DNA of 64,000 nucleotides from NCBI RefSeq assembly GCF_002261335.1, contig NZ_NEVL01000004.1:1-64000 (forward strand), read 5' to 3'. The notes beneath the pieces are model-generated. The model made no database searches and was not told the DNA's origin. It worked only from the letters and a program-made list of their open reading frames with translations. A program made the translations under genes and the position numbers. Origin of the DNA: Bordetella genomosp. 1. Lineage in GTDB: Bacteria; Pseudomonadota; Gammaproteobacteria; Burkholderiales; Burkholderiaceae_B. Below, piece after piece: positions 9,525 through 15,991 of the stretch (position 1 is the first letter of the stretch; each line of letters begins with the position of its first letter).

Positions 9525-10309
9525 CACAGTTGCGTCAGGCGAGCCAGCATTTCATCCGAGGTCTTGACGGCCTTGCTGTTCATTTCGTAGGCGCGTTGCG
9601 TGGTGATCATGTTCACCAGCTCCTCGGCCACGTTCACGTTGGACGTCTCGACGTAGTTCTGCAGGATCTGGCCCGCGCCGTCGAGGCCGGGTTGCAGCAG
9701 GTTGGCCGGACCCGACGAGTCGGTTTCCAGGTACAGGTTCTCGCCCACGCTCTGCAGACCGGTGGGGTTGATGAAGGTGGCGACCTGGAGCTGGCCGACC
9801 TGCACGTTCACGCCGGCCGCGCCGGGCTGGGTGATCGACACCGTGCCGTCCTTGCCGATGGTCAGCGACAGCGCGTTGTCGGGGATGTTGATCGGCGGCT
9901 GGATCACGTAGCCGCTCACGGTGGTGAGCTGGCCGTTCTGGTCGACCTGCAGCGCGCCGTCGCGCGTGTAGGCCTGGGTGCCGTCGGGCAGCTCGACCTG
10001 CAGGAAGCCGCGGCCCGTGATGGCGATGTCCATCTCGGCGCCGGTGTTGTTCATGTTGCCCTGCGTGTGGATGCGCTCGGTGGCGGCCACGCGGGCGCCG
10101 GTGCCCAGTTGCAGGCCCGAGGGCAGCTGGTTGGCATCGCCGACCTGGGCGCCGGGCTGGCGCAGGGTCTGGTACATCAGGTCCTGGAACACGGCGCGGC
10201 CGCGCTTGAACCCGTTGGTCTGGACGTTGGCCAGGTTGTTGGAAATGACGTCCATCGAGGTCTGTTGACCCTCGAGGCCCGTCTTCGAAATCCACAGCGA
10301 ACGCATCAT
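9524..10309 (-). CDS. flgG: Flagellar distal rod protein FlgG
   Basis: Main component of the distal rod. The 261-residue product matches E. coli FlgG in length (260) and in landmarks: [26 protein letters not shown] at the N-terminus, [39 protein letters not shown], and the C-terminal [28 protein letters not shown]. Tandem ATG codons at 10309 and 10306 follow an AGGAG about 9 nt upstream. The stop overlaps the flgH start. Confidence 0.98.
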   Translation of the reverse strand: MMRSLWISKTGLEGQQTSMDVISNNLANVQTNGFKRGRAVFQDLMYQTLRQPGAQVGDANQLPSGLQLGTGARVAATERIHTQGNMNNTGAEMDIAITGRGFLQVELPDGTQAYTRDGALQVDQNGQLTTVSGYVIQPPINIPDNALSLTIGKDGTVSITQPGAAGVNVQVGQLQVATFINPTGLQSVGENLYLETDSSGPANLLQPGLDGAGQILQNYVETSNVNVAEELVNMITTQRAYEMNSKAVKTSDEMLARLTQL

Positions 10310-10363
10310 GGTGTGTACTCCTGGCGCGCCGCCTGGGCGCGCATCCTGCTAAGCGTTAATGAA

Positions 10364-11128
10364 TCAGCTGACGGCCGACAGAATGCCGTTGGCGCGTTCT
10401 GCATTGCGGTTGGCTTCGGTGATGACCTGCATCTGCATCTCGAACCGGCGCGCGTTGTCGATCATGCCGACCATCGCGCTGGCGGCGCTGACGTTGCTGT
10501 TTTCGAGCACGCCGGAGAGCAGGCGCAGCGCCGGATCGGCCGGCAGGGGCGCGGGCGGCTGCCCGTTTGCCTGCGGCTGGCGGCGGAACAGGCCATCGTC
10601 GCCCCGCACCATCTGCTGCTCGGGCGGGTTCACCATCTTGAGCCGGCCGAGGTTGAGGATGTTGTTGGGCGGATCGCCCGCGCCGATGGCGGTGATCGTG
10701 CCGTCGGAGGCGATCGTCAGCGAGGCCTGGTCGGGCACGTCGATGATGCCGTTCTGGTCGGACAGCACCGGCACGCCGTTGGCCGTCTGCAGCACGCCAT
10801 TCACACCCACGGCGAGGTTGCCGGCGCGGGTGTAGGCCTCCCCTTGCGGGGTCTGGATCGCAAGCCAGCCCGGACCGGCCAGCGCGACGTCGAGGTCGCG
10901 GCCGGTGGTCTGCACGTCGCCCAGCTGGAAGCGCGAGCCGGGCGTGGTGGCGAGCGTCGCCACCCGCGTGGGCAGCGACGTGCCGTCGTTCATGGGCACC
11001 GAGCGGAACATCGAGATCTGCTCGCGAAAACCCGGCGTGTTGACGTTCGCCAGGTTGTTGCTGATCACGGCCTGGTTCTCCGTGATCCGCGCGGCGCCGT
11101 TCATGGCGGTATAGACAATGCGATCCAT
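10364..11128 (-). CDS. flgF: Flagellar proximal rod protein FlgF
   Basis: Proximal rod subunit of the FlgBCF group. The 254-residue product (E. coli 251) starts [37 protein letters not shown], the family N-terminal helix, and has a central AGPGWLAIQTPQGEAYTRAGN motif (GPG...AYTR) seen across rod proteins. The C-terminal helix (SNVSAASAMVGMIDNARRFEMQ) pairs with the N-terminal one. It sits between flgE (23 bp upstream) and flgG (54 bp downstream). Confidence 0.97.
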   Translation of the reverse strand: MDRIVYTAMNGAARITENQAVISNNLANVNTPGFREQISMFRSVPMNDGTSLPTRVATLATTPGSRFQLGDVQTTGRDLDVALAGPGWLAIQTPQGEAYTRAGNLAVGVNGVLQTANGVPVLSDQNGIIDVPDQASLTIASDGTITAIGAGDPPNNILNLGRLKMVNPPEQQMVRGDDGLFRRQPQANGQPPAPLPADPALRLLSGVLENSNVSAASAMVGMIDNARRFEMQMQVITEANRNAERANGILSAVS

Positions 11129-11151
11129 GGCCTGTTTCCGTTACCGGCCGC

Positions 11152-12378
11152 TTAGCGCATGTTCATCAAGACTTGCATGATTTCATCCTGCGTCTTGATG
11201 GTCTGTGCGTTGGCCTGGTAGGTGCGCTGGGCAACGATCATGTTGACCAGTTCCTTGCTCATGTCCACGTTCGAGGCTTCGAGCGCCTGGCCGGCCAGGG
11301 TCGACAGACCGTTGGTGCCCGGCTGGCCCAGCACGGCCTGGCCGGAGTCGGCGGTTTCGGCCCAGGCGTTGTTGCCCACGGGCTGCAGGCCCTGCACGTT
11401 GTTGAAGTTGGCCAGCACGATGGTGCCGATGGTCTGCGACTCGCCGTTGGTGTACTTGGCTTCGAGGCTGCCATCCTTGCCGATCGTGATGCCCGAGAAT
11501 TCGCCGCTGGAGTAGCCGGTCTGGGTCATCTTCGGGTTGAAGTCGCTGCCGTACTGCGTCGTGCCGGCGTAGTTCATCACGATGGCCATCGGCGCGGCCG
11601 GCGAGGTGGTGCCGCCCGGCGTGGCGTAGTTGATCGTCACGCTCGCGGGCGTGGTGGTCATCACGCCGGCGCTGTTGAACGTGAAGGTCGCGTTGGGGTC
11701 GGCGGCGGCGCCCACGGTCATGTCCTGGCCGTCGAGCTGGTAGTACACGTCATAGACGCTCTCGCCGGCGGCGGCGGGACGCTTGACGAAGAACTGCGTC
11801 ATCTGGTGCGAGTTGCCCAGCGAGTCATACACCGTGTACGGCACCGAGGTGGTGTACGTGGTGTTGTCGGTGGCGTCGAACGGCGTGACGGTGCCGTCGA
11901 TGGCCGTGGCGTTGGCGTCCAGGTTGGTCTGCACGGTCATGCCGTCGGTCGCGCGCGGGGCGATGTTGCCCTGCGGCAGCGTCAGGCCCACCGGCGCGGC
12001 GCCGATGCCGCCCGGGGGATAGCCGGTCAGCTGGTAGCCCTGCGCGTTGACGATGCGGAAGTCCTTGTCGATGCCGAATTCGCCGTTGCGCGAGTAGAAC
12101 ACCGAACCGCTCGGGTCGAGCAGGCGGAAGAAGCCCTTGGCGCCGTCGATGGCGATGTCGTATTCGCCGCCCGTGGAGGTGACGTTACCGACCGTGAAAC
12201 GCTGGTTGATGGCCGAAACCTTCACACCCAGACCGACGCGCGAGCTGGCGTACACATCCGCGAACGACGCCGAGCCCGACTTGAAGCCGACGGTGCCCGA
12301 GTTGGCGATGTTGTTGCCAATGACGTCGAGGTTCTGCGAGGCGGCGTTCAGGCCGCTCAATCCTTGTCCGAAACCCAT
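11152..12378 (-). CDS. flgE: Flagellar hook protein FlgE
   Basis: Monomer of the flexible hook. The 408-residue product (E. coli 402) starts MGFGQGLSGLNAASQNLDVIGNNIANSGTVGFKSG and ends SNVDMSKELVNMIVAQRTYQANAQTIKTQDEIMQVLMN, both hallmark helices of hook proteins. The middle contains the long beta domains expected for FlgE. It follows flgD by 69 bp, the longest gap between flgB and flgF. Confidence 0.98.
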   Translation of the reverse strand: MGFGQGLSGLNAASQNLDVIGNNIANSGTVGFKSGSASFADVYASSRVGLGVKVSAINQRFTVGNVTSTGGEYDIAIDGAKGFFRLLDPSGSVFYSRNGEFGIDKDFRIVNAQGYQLTGYPPGGIGAAPVGLTLPQGNIAPRATDGMTVQTNLDANATAIDGTVTPFDATDNTTYTTSVPYTVYDSLGNSHQMTQFFVKRPAAAGESVYDVYYQLDGQDMTVGAAADPNATFTFNSAGVMTTTPASVTINYATPGGTTSPAAPMAIVMNYAGTTQYGSDFNPKMTQTGYSSGEFSGITIGKDGSLEAKYTNGESQTIGTIVLANFNNVQGLQPVGNNAWAETADSGQAVLGQPGTNGLSTLAGQALEASNVDMSKELVNMIVAQRTYQANAQTIKTQDEIMQVLMNMR

Positions 12379-12447
12379 GATTTATCCTGTAGCTCTCAAA
12401 GTTGTAGAAAGCGCCGCACCCTACGCGGCATGAACCAGCCTGTCGTA

Positions 12448-13143
12448 TCAGGTGCCCAAAATCTTGCGAATATCCAGCATGCTGACCTGGCCATTGAGGC
12501 CCAGGTCCAGGCGCAGGCCCTCGGTCGAGTACGCCACGCTCTTGACTTCACCGTAGGTCAGGGCCTCGGCCGTGACCTTCTTGCCGTCGCCGTCGGTGGC
12601 CACCACATTGACCGTGTACTTGCCATCGGTCAGCGGCGTGCCGCCGTCGTTGTTGCCGTCCCACTCGTAGGTGTAGACGCCCGCTTCCATCGCGCCCAGT
12701 TCCTGCGTGCGCACCACGTTGCCGGCGGCGTCGAGGATCTTGACCGTGACCTTCGAGGCGGCGCCCTGCAGGTCGATGCCGTAGGGCGTGGCTTCGCGTT
12801 GCGTGCCGTCGAGCGGGCTGGTGCCCAGCGCGATCTTGTTGCCCGGCACCATCACGCCCTTGCCGATCAGCGCGGCGGCGCTCATCGACTGCGACACGTC
12901 GATCTGGCCGCTGATGGCCAGCATCGTGTTGCGCAGGTTGTTGATGCCTTCCACGGTGGAGATCTGCGCGAGCTGCGAGGTGAGCTCGGCGTTTTCCATC
13001 GGGTTGAGCGGATCCTGGTTGCGCAGCTGCGTCACGAGCAGCGTCAGGAACTGATCCTGGATGCTCTGCGCCGCGCCGGAGCTGCCGGCGCCCAGCTGCG
13101 ACAGGGCCGCGCTGGTGTTGGAGGTGGTGTCGACGGTGGTCAT
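12448..13143 (-). CDS. flgD: Hook capping/scaffold protein FlgD
   Basis: Cap that directs hook polymerisation and is discarded afterwards. The N-terminal half has FLTLLVTQLRNQDPLNPMENAELTSQLAQISTVEGIN, the most conserved block of FlgD, followed by a C-terminal Ig-like/tudor part with FlgD Ig features (DAAGNVVRTQ, EWDGNNDGG). The open frame extends to a TTG at 13161, but a GGGAG lies 7 nt before ATG at 13143, so the ATG start is chosen. The product is 231 residues, equal to E. coli FlgD. Confidence 0.95.
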   Translation of the reverse strand: MTTVDTTSNTSAALSQLGAGSSGAAQSIQDQFLTLLVTQLRNQDPLNPMENAELTSQLAQISTVEGINNLRNTMLAISGQIDVSQSMSAAALIGKGVMVPGNKIALGTSPLDGTQREATPYGIDLQGAASKVTVKILDAAGNVVRTQELGAMEAGVYTYEWDGNNDGGTPLTDGKYTVNVVATDGDGKKVTAEALTYGEVKSVAYSTEGLRLDLGLNGQVSMLDIRKILGT

Positions 13144-13157
13144 GGCGTGCTCCCGGC

Positions 13158-13577
13158 TCAACCCTGACCGATGGTCAGCGTCTTGGCCATCAATTGCTTG
13201 GCGGTATTCAGAACTTCGACGTTGGCCTGGTAGGAACGCGAAGCGGCGATCATGTTGACCGTTTCGGCCACCGGATCGACGTTGGGCATCTGGACGTAGC
13301 CGTCCTGGTTGGCCATCGGGTGGTTGGGGTCGTAGACCAGCTTGAACGGCGACGGATCCTGGACCACGCCGGCGACCTTCACGCCACCGATCTCTTCACC
13401 GAAGCGCTGGCCGGCGGGCGCGTTCACCTGGAACACCACCTGGCGCGCGCGGTACGGCTGGCCGTCCGGGCCCACCACACTGTCGGCGTTGGCCATGTTG
13501 CTGGCCGCCACGTTCATGCGCTGGGACTGCGCAGAGAGCGCGGAACCGGCGATATCGAAAATGCTCAACAAAGACAT
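13158..13577 (-). CDS. flgC: Flagellar proximal rod protein FlgC
   Basis: Proximal rod subunit, 139 residues (E. coli 134). It starts [34 protein letters not shown] and contains YRARQVVFQ and the C-terminal [35 protein letters not shown], as in all FlgC proteins. It lies 46 bp after flgB and 14 bp before the flgD ATG. Confidence 0.98.
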   Translation of the reverse strand: MSLLSIFDIAGSALSAQSQRMNVAASNMANADSVVGPDGQPYRARQVVFQVNAPAGQRFGEEIGGVKVAGVVQDPSPFKLVYDPNHPMANQDGYVQMPNVDPVAETVNMIAASRSYQANVEVLNTAKQLMAKTLTIGQG

Positions 13578-13623
13578 AAGAGCAAGCTCCCTGAGTCAGG
13601 CCACACGGCGAACCGTTGGCCGC

Positions 13624-14037
13624 TTATTCCGAAATGGCAGTCTGCAGCGAGCGGATCCGGCCGCTCAGCACTTGCAGCGTGCTCTGGTAGTGCAAGGTGT
13701 TGTCGGCGAACTGGACCCGTTCGATATCCATATCGACGGTGTTGCCGTCCAGGCTGGCCTGGTACGGCAGGCGGTAGGCCAGGTCGGTGGGGCCGGGGCG
13801 CGAAACCGCCTGGGCCGGAATGTGGCGGGCCGAGGTCAGCGCCAGGTTGGTGTCGGGCAGACGCATGCTGCGGCCTTCCAGCGCGCCTTCCATCGCCGCC
13901 TTGAAGTCGAAATCGCGCGACTTGTAGTTCGGCGTGTCGGCGTTGGCGATGTTCGACGACAGCACTTCCTGACGTTGCGCGCGCAGCGAAATCGCCTGTT
14001 GGAAGAATTTGAAGTCTTCGTTGAGCCGGTCTAGCAT
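13624..14037 (-). CDS. flgB: Flagellar proximal rod protein FlgB
   Basis: Proximal rod subunit and first gene of the flgB-flgL series. The frame is open back to 14115, but an AGGG shortly before ATG 14037 and the family N-terminus MLDRLNEDFKFFQQAISLRAQRQEVLSSNIANADTPNYKSRDFDF fix the start there. The product is 138 residues, the same as E. coli FlgB. The C-terminal half keeps NTVDMDIERVQFADNTLHYQ. A candidate FlhDC site in the divergent gap to flgA (14147-14190) fits class 2 control. Confidence 0.97.
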   Translation of the reverse strand: MLDRLNEDFKFFQQAISLRAQRQEVLSSNIANADTPNYKSRDFDFKAAMEGALEGRSMRLPDTNLALTSARHIPAQAVSRPGPTDLAYRLPYQASLDGNTVDMDIERVQFADNTLHYQSTLQVLSGRIRSLQTAISE

Positions 14038-14146
14038 GGGGTTGCCCTTGTTGCCTGAGGTTGTCATCGGCGCAGAGAGCGCCCGACCAGGACAGGCCGA
14101 GGGCTTTTTACGCATGACGGCATCTTAGGGGCCGGGCCCGCAACAC

Positions 14147-14190
14147 AATCAGGTAAATAACCCAATAATTCCAACGCAATTCCGATCTTG
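14147..14190. promoter_or_regulatory. Candidate FlhDC box between flgB and flgA
   Basis: Two 16-nt half sites separated by 12 nt fit the published enteric FlhDC consensus (AAYGS-N3-AAATARCG, 10-12 nt, then its inverse). The left half (14147-14162, containing AAATAACC) matches 10 of 13 defined positions. The right half (14175-14190, beginning CGCAATT) matches 8 of 13. The site is centred in the divergent flgB/flgA gap, where class 2 activation is expected. Scoring was by eye and the betaproteobacterial consensus may differ. Confidence 0.4.
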
Positions 14191-14222
14191 CGGCGGCAGG
14201 CGCACTTCTACAATCATGTTCC

Positions 14223-14963
14223 ATGAACACCGCCCTGCCCTCCGATCCGCGCCCCGCGCCGGCCCGCCGCGCCGCCCTCGCTCTCGCAGCCTGGCTGCTG
14301 GCGTGCAGCCTGCCGGCGGCCGCCAATCCGGGTGCGGTGGCAAGCCAGGATCCCGATGCGGTGGCCCAGGTCGCGCAGGGCTTCCTGCTGGGCCAGCTGG
14401 CTGACCTCGGCGGCGCGCCCAGCATCACGCTGGATCCGGTCAAGACCGACCGGTTGAGCGCCTGCGACAACCTGGTGCCGTTCCTGCCCACGGCCATGCG
14501 CCTGCGGGCCCGCATGACGGTCGGGGTCCGCTGCAACACCCCGCAGGCCTGGACCACCTACGTGCAGGCCACGGTCAGCGTGCCGGGCGAATACTATGTG
14601 GCGGCGCGCCAGATCGGCGCCGGCGCCGCGATCCAGCCCGACGACCTGACCACCAGGGAAGCCGACCTGGTCTCGCTGCCGGCGGGCGCCATCACCGACA
14701 TCAACGCCATCATGGGCATGCAGGCCACCCGCCGCATCGCCGCCGGCCAGGCGATCCGGGGCAATGCGCTGCGCAGCGCGGCCTCGGTCAGCCGCGGCCA
14801 GATCGTGCGGATCACCGCCCGCGGCAACGGCTTCGTGGTCTCGAGCGAGGGCCAGGCCCTCGACGACGCGGCCCCCGGCGCCATGGTCCAGGTGCGCACG
14901 GCCAACGGACAGGTCGTCAGCGGCGTGGTGCGCAGCGCGGGGCTGGTGGAAATCCGGCTGTGA
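14223..14963 (+). CDS. flgA: P-ring assembly chaperone FlgA
   Basis: Periplasmic chaperone for FlgI polymerisation. The 246-residue product has a signal peptide (hydrophobic about residues 18-35, cleavage near AAA/N). The C-terminal two thirds contain the SAF/antifreeze-like fold with GAAIQPDDL, GMQATRRIAAGQAIRGNALR and VSRGQIVRI, all typical of FlgA. Divergent from flgB. No clear Shine-Dalgarno lies before ATG 14223, and a TACAAT hexamer ends only 8 bases before it (14209-14214); if that is the -10 element, the transcript would be nearly leaderless. Confidence 0.95.
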   Translation: MNTALPSDPRPAPARRAALALAAWLLACSLPAAANPGAVASQDPDAVAQVAQGFLLGQLADLGGAPSITLDPVKTDRLSACDNLVPFLPTAMRLRARMTVGVRCNTPQAWTTYVQATVSVPGEYYVAARQIGAGAAIQPDDLTTREADLVSLPAGAITDINAIMGMQATRRIAAGQAIRGNALRSAASVSRGQIVRITARGNGFVVSSEGQALDDAAPGAMVQVRTANGQVVSGVVRSAGLVEIRL

Positions 14964-15003
14964 TTTGTGTTACACATGACACTAATACATTACCTGCCCG
15001 GGC

Positions 15004-15030
15004 TAAAGTTCCCCATTTCCATGTCGTTAC
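15004..15030 (+). promoter_or_regulatory. Sigma-28 (FliA) promoter of flgM
   Basis: TAAAGTTC at 15004-15011, an 11-nt spacer, then GTCGTTAC at 15023-15030. The -35 matches TAAAGTTT at seven of eight positions with the exact class 3 spacing; the -10 matches GCCGATAA at five of eight. It lies 65 bp before the chosen flgM start, where FliA-dependent autocontrol of flgM is expected. Confidence 0.75.
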
Positions 15031-15094
15031 AGAGGCATAACCAGGCAGAGCCGACCTCGCATCGCAGCCAACGCCTTGCCCCGTGGAGAACATA

Positions 15095-15385
15095 TTGAAG
15101 ATCAATCCGACGTCTACCCGCCCGGTAGCAACCAACGCCGTCAGCCGCAATGAGTCGGGGCTGGCGCAGGCTTATGGTTCCTCCAAGGAAGGTGGCGCAG
15201 GGAGCTCGCAGGTGGCGTTGAGCAGTGCATCGCGACAACTTCTCGCCCTCCAGGACGGCAGCGCCGACATCAATGTCGAGCGCGTCAACGCCATCCGCGC
15301 GGCCATCGCCTCCGGCCAGCTGAAGATCGACACCTCCCGCATCGCCGACAGCCTGATCGCCAGCGCCAAGGACTTGCTCAAGTAA
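15095..15385 (+). CDS. flgM: Anti-sigma-28 factor FlgM
   Basis: Small protein that holds FliA inactive until the hook is complete and is then secreted. The C-terminal half (residues about 40-96) has the conserved pattern SSASRQLLALQDGSADINVERVNAIRAAIASGQLKIDTSRIADSLI, the FliA-binding helices. Two starts are possible: GTG 15083 and TTG 15095. TTG is preferred because GGAGA stands 5-6 nt before it and the protein then begins (M)KINPTSTRP, like other FlgM proteins, at 96 residues (E. coli 97). The rare TTG start may keep the level low. It is transcribed from its own sigma-28 promoter and probably also with flgA. Confidence 0.93.
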   Translation: MKINPTSTRPVATNAVSRNESGLAQAYGSSKEGGAGSSQVALSSASRQLLALQDGSADINVERVNAIRAAIASGQLKIDTSRIADSLIASAKDLLK

Positions 15386-15419
15386 CCCGCAACATGGCAC
15401 CGCCAGGTGCCCCGCTTCA

Positions 15420-15908
15420 ATGAACTACGCCGATCAGCTCAAGACCTGTCTCGAACGCGAAGCCGCCCTGGTCGTCGAATTCATCGCCGCGCTCGACGCC
15501 GAAGCCGAAGCGCTGCTCGACCGCAAGGCCTACGAGGCCCTGCATCTGGCCACCCAGCGCAAGGAAGCCCTGACCGAAAAGCTGGTCCAGCTCAGCCAGC
15601 AGCGCGACGCGCTGCTGCTGACGCTCGGCGTGGCCACCGGCCATGCGGGCACCGACGCGGCCGCCGCCATGCATCCCGAGCTCGCGCCCATCTGGGAACT
15701 GCTGCAGGTGCACGCCCAGCAGGCGCGCGAGAAGAACAGCCGCAACGGCACGCTGATCGAGATCAACCTGCGCTCCACCACCGAATCGCTCGAAGCCCTG
15801 CGTGCGCTTGGCGGCGCCAACAGCACCACCTACGACGCCCAAGGCCGCGGCAAGCGCGCCGGCTACGGCCCCACGACCGGCAGCGCGCGCAGCATCGTCG
15901 CCACCTGA
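15420..15908 (+). CDS. flgN: FlgK/FlgL export chaperone FlgN
   Basis: Cytoplasmic chaperone for the hook-filament junction proteins. The 162-residue product is mostly helical: MNYADQLKTCLEREAALVVEFIAALDAEAEALL, then QRKEALTEKLVQLSQQRDALL, and the C-terminal NSRNGTLIEINLRSTTESLEALRALGG that carries the substrate-binding amphipathic helix of FlgN. It follows flgM by 34 bp and ends at a strong terminator. Confidence 0.93.
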   Translation: MNYADQLKTCLEREAALVVEFIAALDAEAEALLDRKAYEALHLATQRKEALTEKLVQLSQQRDALLLTLGVATGHAGTDAAAAMHPELAPIWELLQVHAQQAREKNSRNGTLIEINLRSTTESLEALRALGGANSTTYDAQGRGKRAGYGPTTGSARSIVAT

Positions 15909-15936
15909 GCGCGGCGCCGCCCTCCCCGGCCCCATG

Positions 15937-15970
15937 AAAAAAGGCCGCATGCGATGCATGCGGCCTTTTT
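15937..15970. terminator. Bidirectional intrinsic terminator between flgN and flhF
   Basis: A 10-bp perfect GC-rich stem (15943-15952 with 15956-15965, 3-nt loop) is flanked by six A on one side and five T on the other, so it can stop transcription of flgAMN from the left and of flhBAF from the right. Confidence 0.92.
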
Positions 15971-15991
15971 GCTTGCGCGCGCAACCGGGGT

